The notes beneath the pieces were generated by a model, which worked only from the letters and a program-made list of their open reading frames with translations, was not told the DNA's origin and ran no database searches. A program made the translations under genes and the position numbers. Shown here in pieces: positions 35,189-42,887 of a stretch of 53,516 bases of DNA; the first letter of the stretch is position 1, and each line of letters begins with the position of its first letter. The stretch comes from an uncultured Eubacteriales bacterium (GTDB lineage Bacteria > Bacillota > Clostridia > Oscillospirales > CAG-272), in NCBI GenBank assembly GCA_900544985.1, contig UQXK01000007.1, positions 1 through 53,516 of the forward strand, in the 5' to 3' direction.

Positions 35189-35219
35189 TTGTCACCTTGA
35201 TTTTATTTTCAAGTGACAA
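35189..35219 (-). promoter_or_regulatory. BirA-like operator before bioY
   Basis: A 31-base dyad TTGTCACCT-N13-AAGTGACAA. Arms TTGTCAC and GTGACAA match exactly, with TTGA/TCAA inside. Its length and TTGT...ACAA ends agree with the Firmicute BirA site as I remember it (TTGTTAACC-N13-GGTTAACAA). It covers about +7 to +37 of the bioY transcript. Confidence 0.7.
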
Positions 35220-35232
35220 TATTTCGCTTGTA

Positions 35233-35261
35233 ATAATATCATATACAAAAAATAATTTCAA
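35233..35261 (-). promoter_or_regulatory. Promoter of bioY
   Basis: TTGAAA (35256-35261), 17 bases, TATTAT (35233-35238) on the minus strand, directly upstream of the BirA-like operator. Confidence 0.7.
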
Positions 35262-35352
35262 TACCAAAATAAAATATTACCGAAAAAATTGAATAAAATT
35301 CTATAATTCATGGGTATCATAGAAACATCAAAAAAAGAAAAGAGGTATTGAT

Positions 35353-35532
35353 ATGTCACCAAAAGAACTTCTCTATATCGAGGATGCCCTCGGACACACA
35401 GAAGAAAACAAAAAATGCTGCGCCGATTTTGCATCTCAGATACAGGATGCGAGCCTTAGAAATTTCCTTCAAGATCTCAGCACAAAGCAAAGCGAAACTT
35501 TTTCCAAATTCTACACTCTTTTAAACGGTTAA
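35353..35532 (+). CDS. Small spore coat-like protein
   Basis: 59 aa, starting MSPKELLYIEDALGH and ending FYTLLNG, with AGAGG upstream. The helical pattern and its place 12 bases before a CotF-type gene match the short partner proteins of Clostridial CotF operons (YI-DALSH...). Two adjacent Cys residues (KKCCADF) are notable. Probably packed in the spore coat together with the next protein. Confidence 0.7.
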   Translation: MSPKELLYIEDALGHTEENKKCCADFASQIQDASLRNFLQDLSTKQSETFSKFYTLLNG

Positions 35533-35544
35533 GGAGAAAAAACA

Positions 35545-35793
35545 ATGGATGATAAAGTAATGATGTCAACAGTCCTCGGCAACGTAAAAGGAATGTGCGA
35601 TCTTATGATGCACGGCGCAATAGAGTCTTCAACTCCAAATGTACACGCAACATTCAAATGCGCGCTCAACGATATGCTCGTAATGCAGAATGCAATATAT
35701 GAAAAGATGAGCGCAAAGGGCTGGTATACGCTTGAACAGGCGGAAGCACAGAAAATAAACGAAGCAAAGCAGAAATTTGCATCTTCAAACTAA
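35545..35793 (+). CDS. CotF-type spore coat protein
   Basis: 82 aa, helical. It resembles the C-terminal half of CotF (DDKVMMSTVLGNVKGMCDLM, then NDMLVMQNAIYEKMSAKGWYTLEQAE). A coat protein made in the mother cell during sporulation; a sigma-E or sigma-K promoter would be expected but I cannot identify one with confidence. GGAG lies upstream. Evidence that the host forms spores or descends from spore formers. Confidence 0.85.
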   Translation: MDDKVMMSTVLGNVKGMCDLMMHGAIESSTPNVHATFKCALNDMLVMQNAIYEKMSAKGWYTLEQAEAQKINEAKQKFASSN

Positions 35794-35803
35794 AACGGAA
35801 GTA

Positions 35804-35880
35804 GCGGCGACCCGCCGCATTCCAGTTGCTCTCATATAATCGCTTTTACCACATCGAAATATAGCAAAACAGCAATCTAC
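35804..35880. repeat. Fourth copy of the GCGGCG/CGCCGC repeat family
   Basis: Hairpin GCGGCG-ACC-CGCCGC (35804-35818) starts eleven bases after the CotF-type stop. The following bases (ATAATCGCTTTTACCACATCG, then AGCAAAACA) align with unit 3 at 23.5 kb (ATAATCATCGCTTTTACAATATC, CGCAAAACA), so the copy is in the same orientation though diverged. Confidence 0.7.
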
Positions 35881-35886
35881 TAATAT

Positions 35887-35918
35887 AAAAAACAGCGCCT
35901 TTAAAGGCGCTGTTTTTT
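35887..35918. terminator. Two-way terminator between coat genes and MATE gene
   Basis: AACAGCGCCT-TTAA-AGGCGCTGTT stem with A- and T-runs on both flanks, between convergent transcripts. Confidence 0.9.
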
Positions 35919-37302
35919 ACATATACGCTTTGAGTTTTTTCATATAAACAACAGTAAGAACGACCGTTACTGCCATAGCGACAATATCGGATATCGGAGC
36001 GGCATAAAGTATACCTTCGATACCGAAAAATTTCGGCAATATTATAACGAGAGGAACAAAAAAGACTATATCTCTTATTATCGACGTAACTATTGCATAA
36101 ACAGGTTTTCCGACAGCCTGAAAAAATATCGAAGACATTTTCACAACACACGTAAAAGTTATGAGAGAAAGAAATATTCTGAATAACTTCTCGGCAAATA
36201 TCCAGTAATCGTCAGGATTCGGTATGTTCGTCGGAGCTCCGAAAAGTCCCACTACTTTATCAGGAAAAAATTCAAATAAAACAGTTGACATCACACCGAC
36301 GGCAAGCGTACAGAACAGTATGGAAAAATAAAGCTTTTTCACCCTATCGTATTTTTGCGCCCCCATATTGTAGCCTATTATCGGCTGACAGCCGAGAATT
36401 ATTCCCACAACAATATTTATTACGACGGTGAACACTTTGCTTTCTATTCCTATAACCGCTATCGGTATATCGACGCCGTAAACGGACAAAGCACCGTATT
36501 TTGAAAGGAATATATTGCAGGTAACGGAAATCACAAGTATAGTCATCTGCGTGACAAATGTAGATATCCCCAGTTTCAACGCACCTGAAAAAGCCTTAAA
36601 ATCAGGAATAAAGCTTTTCGCGGAAAGTTTGAATGTCTTTGTTTTGAAAAGGTACAGCGCGCTCAGGACAAATGATATAACCTGTCCTATTACCGTTGCA
36701 AACGCCGCGCCTTTCATTCCCCAGTGAAAACCGAAAATAAATATCGGATCGAGAATAAGATTTGTAGCGGCACCGATAAGCATGGCGATCATCGCCCACG
36801 TGGGGCTCCCGTCGGAACGTACAACGGAATTTATCATGTTTGAAAGCATATACGCCGGGAAAAATGCAAGAATTATATCAAAATACTCGACAGCCATTCC
36901 TATACTGTTTTCGGAAGCGCCGAAAACAGGCAAAAGACGCATTTTAAGCGGATAAAAAATCGCCATCAGAACAAAAGCGGAAAAAAGTGTTACGGTTATC
37001 CCCGTACCTATCGCTTTATGAGCCGAGGCGGTATCTTTTTTCCCCTGACAGATATTAAGATATGCCGCGCATCCGTCGCCGAAACACCAGGCAAATGCCT
37101 GGGCGACTATAAATATCGGAAAAACCGCACCCGTCGCCGCATTTCCGAGCGTACTGAGTTCGCTGTTACCGATAAAAATCTGATCCACTATGTTATAGAG
37201 CGCGCCTATAAGAAGTGACAATATACACGGAACGGAAAATTTAAACATCAGTTTTGATATCTTTTCCGTACCGAGAATATTGGAATTTTCTGTCTTCTCC
37301 AT
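35917..37302 (-). CDS. MATE family multidrug/toxic compound exporter
   Basis: 461 aa with twelve helices in two MatE halves. The family hallmarks are the N-terminal FSVPCILSLLIGALYNIVDQIFIGN, the mid-protein LGISTFVTQMTILVISVTCN and GCQPIIGYNMGAQKYDRV. It is of the DinF/NorM-type Na+ or H+ antiporters seen in Clostridia. Substrate unknown. GGAGG precedes the start. Its apparent promoter lies upstream of an intrinsic terminator, so the gene may be controlled by attenuation. Confidence 0.92.
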   Translation of the reverse strand: MEKTENSNILGTEKISKLMFKFSVPCILSLLIGALYNIVDQIFIGNSELSTLGNAATGAVFPIFIVAQAFAWCFGDGCAAYLNICQGKKDTASAHKAIGTGITVTLFSAFVLMAIFYPLKMRLLPVFGASENSIGMAVEYFDIILAFFPAYMLSNMINSVVRSDGSPTWAMIAMLIGAATNLILDPIFIFGFHWGMKGAAFATVIGQVISFVLSALYLFKTKTFKLSAKSFIPDFKAFSGALKLGISTFVTQMTILVISVTCNIFLSKYGALSVYGVDIPIAVIGIESKVFTVVINIVVGIILGCQPIIGYNMGAQKYDRVKKLYFSILFCTLAVGVMSTVLFEFFPDKVVGLFGAPTNIPNPDDYWIFAEKLFRIFLSLITFTCVVKMSSIFFQAVGKPVYAIVTSIIRDIVFFVPLVIILPKFFGIEGILYAAPISDIVAMAVTVVLTVVYMKKLKAYM

Positions 37303-37377
37303 AAAAATCCTCCATTTTGATTTTTTATACTTTGGAGTCTTTATCCGAGAAAAGCTACCTGAAAACTGCGATACAGC

Positions 37378-37412
37378 AAAAAAGGCGCGGAATTTATATC
37401 AATTCTGCGCAT
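37378..37412 (-). terminator. Terminator in the MATE gene leader (also after the HAD gene)
   Basis: Stem GCGCAGAATT / AATTCCGCGC with one mismatch (37385-37394, 37401-37410), followed on the minus strand by CC and six T. It ends the HAD-hydrolase transcript but also lies downstream of the promoter at 37434-37463, inside the MATE leader. Confidence 0.75.
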
Positions 37413-37433
37413 TTTTCATCAAACATCTTATGT

Positions 37434-37463
37434 ATTATACACCGATAAAATTCGATTTGTCAA
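37434..37463 (-). promoter_or_regulatory. Promoter of the MATE gene
   Basis: TTGACA (37458-37463), 18 bases, TATAAT (37434-37439) on the minus strand. The predicted start (about 37427) is directly beside an ATG opening a 10-codon frame (37394-37426, MFDEKCAELI) that runs into the hairpin. Confidence 0.75.
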
Positions 37464-37481
37464 GAAATAATTCTTTTGAAT

Positions 37482-38240
37482 TTATCTTTCGAGAACAAGT
37501 TTTTCGATAGCGTAACCGACGCCGCCGTCCTTACAATCCGTGGTTACAAAATCCGCCATTTCTTTTATGCTTTGAAGAGCATTTCCCATAGCCACCGCAA
37601 TACCGGCGGCGCTCAGCATCTCTTTATCGTTGTCGCTGTCGCCCATGGCTATAACGTGGTCGTTATCGACACCGTAACGAAGACGCAAAAATTCCATTCC
37701 GGTTGCTTTGCTGTAACCTTTAAGTCCGACTTCGGCATATGTAGGATGATTGAAAACGGCAAAGACGGTATCGAGCTTCGCCACTGCTTCCTCGGGAAGC
37801 CTGTGGAGATAAGTAAGTTTTGAAACGCGTATATTCGGATATCTTTCAAAAAGCTCGTCTATTCCGCATACGATGTGCTCTTCTCCCAAATAGCAGACGC
37901 CGTTGTAGCTTGCGCTGTCGTTTTCTCCTTCTATTATAAGCGTATCATTGCATTCGTCCGCTATATCCATAGCAAAAGACAGCATTTCCTTATTCAAAAC
38001 ATCGGCAAGAAGTATCTCGTTTCCGACTCTTATAAATGCTCCAAGACCCGCTACAACGCCGTCGGGATGTACTTTTTCGAGAAGCCACGGCGGAATTATT
38101 CCGTCGGAACGTCCCGTGTTTATAAACACCTTGTTTCCCGCTTCCTGCGCCTTTCTTATCGCTTCTATCGTCCTTTCGTGGATCTTTCCCTCGGAAGAAA
38201 GTATTGTGCCGTCTATGTCAAGAAAAATAAGATATATCAT
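37482..38240 (-). CDS. Cof-type HAD-IIB phosphatase
   Basis: 252 aa. Motif I is FLDIDGTIL with nucleophile and acid Asp, motif II INTGR, motif III Lys in KATGMEFL and motif IV GDSDNDKEML. The cap is the C2B type of Cof/YbdK-like sugar-phosphate phosphatases. It dephosphorylates small phosphorylated metabolites; substrate not predictable. Upstream of the start there is no strong Shine-Dalgarno, only AAATTTAAATGAT. Separated from the SGNH gene by 52 bases on the same strand. Confidence 0.9.
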   Translation of the reverse strand: MIYLIFLDIDGTILSSEGKIHERTIEAIRKAQEAGNKVFINTGRSDGIIPPWLLEKVHPDGVVAGLGAFIRVGNEILLADVLNKEMLSFAMDIADECNDTLIIEGENDSASYNGVCYLGEEHIVCGIDELFERYPNIRVSKLTYLHRLPEEAVAKLDTVFAVFNHPTYAEVGLKGYSKATGMEFLRLRYGVDNDHVIAMGDSDNDKEMLSAAGIAVAMGNALQSIKEMADFVTTDCKDGGVGYAIEKLVLER

Positions 38241-38292
38241 TTAAATTTTATGTCTCCGTAGTTTATATTTGCAAATCCAACTAAAAAAAATT

Positions 38293-39312
38293 TTATCGAC
38301 CGATTTTTTCTAACAGAGGAGAAAGAGTTTTCTCTATAACTTTCGCCATGCGGTAGCAACCGAGGTCATTCGGGTGTATTTTATCAACAGTGCAGGCAAA
38401 AACATCATCATCGCCAAAAAACGTCTTTCCGTCTATAAAATAGACGTTTTTGTCCCCGTTCTCTATCGCGTTTTCATATGTTTTTCTTATGACAGCCGTT
38501 CTTTTTTCACACGACGCCTCGTCATACATATAATCCGGCATTGTCATTATTATAATAGGAAGATACGGATTTTTCTCTCTTACTGTTTTAAAAAATCTCT
38601 CGTGGGTATTTTCGAGAAATTTTTCATCGGGAGCATTGTGGTCGTAGTCGAGCACAAAAACGCTCATCGGAAGAGATGCTATATACTCCGCCATCTCCGT
38701 CTCGCCCTTTGCGCTTCCGGAAAAACCGAAGTTTATATAATCCATATTGAGATGCCTCGAAAGAAAAGATGTATAAGCATTTCCGCATCTGCCGGCGCTC
38801 CCGCCTTCCGTTATCGAAGAACCGTAAAAAACAACGGGAAGCTCATTTACATACGGTGTCGGAGAGAAAAGCGACGCGTCGTCATCTATGCCTATAAATA
38901 TATTTTCTATTATTTCGTTTTTCGGCATGAATACAGTCACATCGGTAATTTCGCCGGGGAGCGAAAACGTGGATTCGGAATTAAGCGGATCCGTATTTTT
39001 CGCGCCTGTCGGATAAACGGAGCCTATGAATATTCCCTTTTTCCTGTCGCCTATGTAAACGTCGATTCCGGAAGAACCTATCTGAGTCGTTCCCACATCT
39101 CTTATAAATGTTTTTGAGACAAGTTTCAAATACAGTTTTTTCGTATCGGTTTTAAATGTGATCCTACCGCCTGTACTCCTGCTTCCGAACTGCCTTAAAT
39201 TCGGCAATTTTTGCATTATCTCTTCGGGAAGCCGCTCAAAACTGCCGCTTTTTTGGAAATTCACAAGACCGTGTACTTCTATCGGATAATCCGAGCAAGA
39301 AAAAAGTTTCAT
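38293..39312 (-). CDS. Two-domain SGNH/GDSL hydrolase
   Basis: 339 aa from the ATG at 39312 (AGAGG upstream); an earlier ATG at 39348 lies inside the promoter -10 box and is unlikely. An N-terminal beta-sandwich (about 1-150) precedes the SGNH domain: block I YGSSITEGGSAGR (Ser nucleophile), block II FGFSGSAKG, and block V VDKIHPNDLGC with the catalytic Asp-x-x-His. The layout resembles carbohydrate esterases of the CE2 type that remove acetyl groups from glycans. No signal peptide. Confidence 0.82.
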   Translation of the reverse strand: MKLFSCSDYPIEVHGLVNFQKSGSFERLPEEIMQKLPNLRQFGSRSTGGRITFKTDTKKLYLKLVSKTFIRDVGTTQIGSSGIDVYIGDRKKGIFIGSVYPTGAKNTDPLNSESTFSLPGEITDVTVFMPKNEIIENIFIGIDDDASLFSPTPYVNELPVVFYGSSITEGGSAGRCGNAYTSFLSRHLNMDYINFGFSGSAKGETEMAEYIASLPMSVFVLDYDHNAPDEKFLENTHERFFKTVREKNPYLPIIIMTMPDYMYDEASCEKRTAVIRKTYENAIENGDKNVYFIDGKTFFGDDDVFACTVDKIHPNDLGCYRMAKVIEKTLSPLLEKIGR

Positions 39313-39339
39313 AGCCGCCTCTAAAATCTTTTTGTAATA

Positions 39340-39367
39340 ATTATACATAAAACAGCGGGAAAGTCAA
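39340..39367 (-). promoter_or_regulatory. Promoter of the two-domain SGNH gene
   Basis: TTGACT (39362-39367), 16 bases, TATAAT (39340-39345) on the minus strand. Confidence 0.7.
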
Positions 39368-39405
39368 TCATAATACACAAAAACATTTCTTTTTATGTTC
39401 TCATA

Positions 39406-39434
39406 TTGAAGTTTAAAATCGTGTACTATATAAT
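39406..39434 (+). promoter_or_regulatory. Promoter of the SGNH-pcp unit
   Basis: TTGAAG (39406-39411), 17 bases, TATAAT (39429-39434). Divergent from the other SGNH gene; about 40 bases separate the two promoters. Confidence 0.75.
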
Positions 39435-39502
39435 GATACTGAAATATCGCAAATACCAAACATAAATTATTTTTAAAAGATAAAGCAAAAGAGAGGCATG
39501 AC

Positions 39503-40306
39503 ATGAATTTTGAAGAATTTATAAAATCCTATAACGATGAAAACGAAAGACCGCTTGACAATATAGAAAATGTGCCCGGTATGTGCGGAATACTTCGCAA
39601 AATAGGCTGCGTCGGCGACAGCCTTTCGTCAGGAGAATTCGAAACGCTTGGTGAAGACGGCAAAAAACACTATAACGACTTATTCGATTATTCCTGGGGA
39701 CAGTTTATCGCAAGGGCGGCGGGAAATACCGTTTACAATTTCTCACGCGGAGGAATGACCGCAAAAGAATACATAAACTCATTTGCCGAAAAAATGGGCT
39801 ATTGGGATAAAGAAAAGATGTGCAACGCATATATCATCGCGCTCGGCGTAAACGATATTCTGAATTTGGAAGGTGAAATCGGCACAACAGAAGATATATG
39901 TAAAGAGGATCACACCCAAAACACAAAGAATTTCGCCGGTTATTATTCCGCCATTATACAAAGGCTGAAAGAAATATCTCCCGACGCAAAATTCTTTCTT
40001 ATGACAATGCCGCGCGAAGCCGAAAACGGTCCGCGGGAAAGACAAAAGATCGCTCATGCAGAGCTTCTCTATAAGCTTTCCGAATATTTCGATAACACAT
40101 ACGTATTGGATCTTCACAAATACGCGCCAATGTACGATGAAAAATTCAAAATGAAATTTTTCCTAAACAATCACATGAATCCCTTAGGATATCTCTTTAC
40201 GGCAAACATGGTCATGTCTTATATAGACTACATAATCCGCCACAATGCAGAGGATTTTTCGGAAATAGGACTCATCGGCACGAGAATTAAAAATATAAAA
40301 CAATAA
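39503..40306 (+). CDS. SGNH/GDSL hydrolase
   Basis: 267 aa. Block I is GCVGDSLSSGEFE (Ser nucleophile), block II NFSRGGMTA, block III ALGVNDIL (Gly-x-Asn-Asp), block V NNHMNPLGY with the catalytic His. Cytoplasmic, no signal peptide. An esterase or lipase, perhaps a deacetylase for imported sugars. It is divergently paired with another SGNH gene that belongs to a different subfamily, so the two may act on the same substrate class. AGAGG lies upstream of the start. Confidence 0.85.
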   Translation: MNFEEFIKSYNDENERPLDNIENVPGMCGILRKIGCVGDSLSSGEFETLGEDGKKHYNDLFDYSWGQFIARAAGNTVYNFSRGGMTAKEYINSFAEKMGYWDKEKMCNAYIIALGVNDILNLEGEIGTTEDICKEDHTQNTKNFAGYYSAIIQRLKEISPDAKFFLMTMPREAENGPRERQKIAHAELLYKLSEYFDNTYVLDLHKYAPMYDEKFKMKFFLNNHMNPLGYLFTANMVMSYIDYIIRHNAEDFSEIGLIGTRIKNIKQ

Positions 40307-40364
40307 TTTTAATTTAACTGAAATACACTTACACAAAAAACAATCAATAACCACGGGAAAAACA

Positions 40365-40928
40365 ATGAAAATACTTATAACAGCCTTCGAGCCGTTCGGC
40401 GGAGATAATACAAATTCCTCGGCAGAAGCATTAAAACTTATAAAAGAAAAAATCGGCGACAAAAATATAGTAAAAGCTCTCCTTCCCGTAGAATTCGGGA
40501 CGGCGGCAAAAATTGCGGAAGATACAGCGGTCAAAGAAAATGCAAACGCAATAATAAGCCTGGGGCAAGCGGCGGGAAGAAATGCCGTAACGCCGGAAAT
40601 GATCGCAATAAATCTTCGTTATGCGTCTATTCCGGACAACAAGGGCGAAAAACCGATCGACACAAAAATCGCTGAAAACGGTCCCGACGCAATCTTTTCG
40701 AATCTTCCGATAAGAAAAATGGCGGAGAGAATAAACGCCTGCGGCATAAAATCCTCCGTCTCATATTCCGCGGGGACTTATGTATGCAACGATCTGTACT
40801 ATAATCTGTTATACAGATTCAAAAGCGAAAATACGGGTATAGCTTTTATCCACGTGCCCAAAATTTCGGAGGATTTCCCCGCCTACAAAATAGCTTCGGC
40901 AATAGAAGAAGCGGTGAAAGCTATATAA
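40365..40928 (+). CDS. pcp: Pyroglutamyl-peptidase I
   Basis: 187 aa, C15 family. The catalytic triad is visible: Glu78 in TPEMIAINL, Cys141 in SAGTYVCNDLYY and His163 in AFIHVP. The N-terminus ITAFEPFGG and SLGQAAGR are conserved. It removes N-terminal pyroglutamate from peptides in the cytoplasm. Slightly shorter than the usual 200-215 aa, with the C-terminus trimmed. It follows the SGNH gene by 58 bases, possibly in the same transcript; no strong ribosome binding site is seen. Confidence 0.9.
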   Translation: MKILITAFEPFGGDNTNSSAEALKLIKEKIGDKNIVKALLPVEFGTAAKIAEDTAVKENANAIISLGQAAGRNAVTPEMIAINLRYASIPDNKGEKPIDTKIAENGPDAIFSNLPIRKMAERINACGIKSSVSYSAGTYVCNDLYYNLLYRFKSENTGIAFIHVPKISEDFPAYKIASAIEEAVKAI

Positions 40929-40988
40929 AAACAGGAAAACGCGCGACGACATTCACTGTAAATACTTGTAAATTCAAATATTCCCATA

Positions 40989-41028
40989 CAAAAATGGACA
41001 GAAACAAAATTTCTGCCCATTTTTCAGT
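40989..41028 (+). terminator. Terminator after pcp
   Basis: Stem AAAAATGGACAGAAA / TTTCTGCCCATTTTT with one G-U pair, ending in T-runs; may also act for the minus-strand hydrolase gene. Confidence 0.85.
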
Positions 41029-41139
41029 TCTTTTTACTTTTTATATTGCTAATGATTGATTTTCAAAACCCTTCGCAGAACCAAAAAAACAATATTATTT
41101 TACAAACCGCGATAAAACAGATGTAAATCAAACAGTCTG

Positions 41140-41955
41140 TTACCGTGATTGTTTTGCTATATTCTCGATTAAACGATTGACAATTTCCGGCTTATCCGTG
41201 TTTGAATTGTGTCCGGCATCCTTGATCCATTCCAACGGAATTCCTGTATTCTTGTGCCATGCCTTATTATACCGAATACATGAACCGGCGTGGTCCTTTT
41301 CTCCGCAAATAAGTAATGCCGGGCATTTGATTTCATACTGCAAATTCTTTTCCATTGCATTTGCAAGAATTTTAAATCCGTGACCGGAGATACGGGAATA
41401 TCGCTTTTTATCTCCATCATATACCATCATGATTTCATGCATCAGCCTTCTCCCGTATTCTGATACCGCTACTCCCTTTGTCCCTGATTTTAACAGAGAT
41501 TTCCAAGGATAATAAAAGTAAACCGGTTCCATACGTTTTAACAGCCAGATTTCAATTCCGGTTACATATTTTCTCTGTAACGGAGCTGAATCAATGGAGA
41601 CAAATCCTTTTAAACTCTCAGGATATAATTCGGCGTACGCCTGCCCGACGTAACCGCCCATAGATTGCCCGACAATGACCGGTTTTGTTATGTTCTCCTG
41701 CTCGAAAATTCCATTTAACCATTTTGCTTCATCAAAAAGATCAAAGTCAAAATCAAACGGCCACGAGTCTGCGTGGGCAGGCGCATCCCAGACAAATACA
41801 TTATATTTATTTTCAAAGTACTCAATCTGTTTATCAAATAATCTATGGTCTGCTGTAAGTCCGGGCAAAAACACCAATGTTACAATATCATCATTGATCA
41901 TATTGATCCAATAATGAATCGTACCCAATGGGGTTACATAAGTTTTTTCAAGCAT
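41140..41955 (-). CDS. Alpha/beta hydrolase
   Basis: 271 aa from the ATG at 41955, right after GGAGGAGG (an upstream start would extend it by 20 residues). The nucleophile elbow is VIVGQSMGGYVG with Ser, the oxyanion region is FLPGLTADHR, the acid probably lies in LLICGEKDHAG and the His in KDAGHNSN. This is the layout of small esterases, lactonases and haloperoxidase-like enzymes. Its codon choice (more ATT/ATC, CCG, GAT) looks less like the genome style of heavy ATA use, so recent transfer is possible. Confidence 0.88.
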   Translation of the reverse strand: MLEKTYVTPLGTIHYWINMINDDIVTLVFLPGLTADHRLFDKQIEYFENKYNVFVWDAPAHADSWPFDFDFDLFDEAKWLNGIFEQENITKPVIVGQSMGGYVGQAYAELYPESLKGFVSIDSAPLQRKYVTGIEIWLLKRMEPVYFYYPWKSLLKSGTKGVAVSEYGRRLMHEIMMVYDGDKKRYSRISGHGFKILANAMEKNLQYEIKCPALLICGEKDHAGSCIRYNKAWHKNTGIPLEWIKDAGHNSNTDKPEIVNRLIENIAKQSR

Positions 41956-42137
41956 TTTTCCTCCTCCGGATACCGAAAAATCATATAAAGATCCATTCGT
42001 GATTTTAATCGGCAACTTTCAAAATCGCCGAAGTTATGAGACGGAAACACAAAAATCTAACTAAAATGCACACTATACGGCTGTTACCGTTATAAAATCC
42101 GTGCAATCCCAGGGGGCATTTCCTTTTAAAAGCGATA

Positions 42138-42875
42138 TCAGATCACAAAACCGCCGTTTACCGATAATACTTCGCCCGTTATAAAATCCGCATTGTCGGA
42201 AGATAAAAACAAAGCGGAACCGGCTATGTCCTCCGCCGTGCCTATTCTTTCGAGAGGAGTTCTCAGCCTGAGGTCCTCCATCGTTTTTTCGTCATAGCAG
42301 GAATTCATATCGGTATCTATAACGCCGGGGCAAACGCAGTTTACATTTATTTTTGACGGCGCAAGCTCTTTTGCCATGGCTTTTGTAAGACCTATCACCG
42401 CAGATTTTGTCGCAGAATACAGCGTTTCCATGGAAGCGCCGACCTGCCCCCACATAGAGGAGATATTTATTATTCTGCCGCCGCCCGCATTTATCATTTC
42501 AGGAATAACCGCCTGAGAGACAAAATATACTCCGCCGACGTTTAAGGAGAACAGATCGTAAAAATCCTTCTCTGTAACATCCGTCATAATATTTGCTCTT
42601 GCGATTCCCGCATTGTTGACAAGAACATCGATACGCCCGAATTCATACATGGCTTTTGAAACAAGACGGCGCGCCTCGTCTTTTTTTGAAATATCGGCGG
42701 CAAATATAACGCCTTTGACCCCGAAAGACAGAACGGCGGCAAGAGTTTCTTCTGCCGCCGCTTTGTTCTGGTTGTAACCGATAAGTACATTATATCCGCA
42801 CCTTGCAAAGGCGACGGCGCACGCGCGGCCTATACCGCGCGAAGCACCTGTTATCACAACACTTTTATTTTCCAT
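42138..42875 (-). CDS. SDR family oxidoreductase, FabG-like
   Basis: 245 aa classical short-chain dehydrogenase. Cofactor motif GASRGIG, NNAGIA, catalytic Ser in ISSM and Tyr-x-x-x-Lys as YSATK, then CPGVIDTDMN and the C-terminal ITGEVLSVNGG. This is the FabG/YmfI type: NAD(P)H-dependent reduction of 3-oxoacyl-ACP or a related ketone. It lies 12 bases after purA and away from fatty-acid synthesis genes, so the role in lipid synthesis is uncertain. Confidence 0.88.
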   Translation of the reverse strand: MENKSVVITGASRGIGRACAVAFARCGYNVLIGYNQNKAAAEETLAAVLSFGVKGVIFAADISKKDEARRLVSKAMYEFGRIDVLVNNAGIARANIMTDVTEKDFYDLFSLNVGGVYFVSQAVIPEMINAGGGRIINISSMWGQVGASMETLYSATKSAVIGLTKAMAKELAPSKINVNCVCPGVIDTDMNSCYDEKTMEDLRLRTPLERIGTAEDIAGSALFLSSDNADFITGEVLSVNGGFVI

Positions 42876-42887
42876 TTTTATTAAGCC

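Noticed and set aside
41140..42015. Firm claim that the alpha/beta hydrolase was horizontally acquired
   Set aside because: Codon differences are only an impression by eye and no mobile element borders it.
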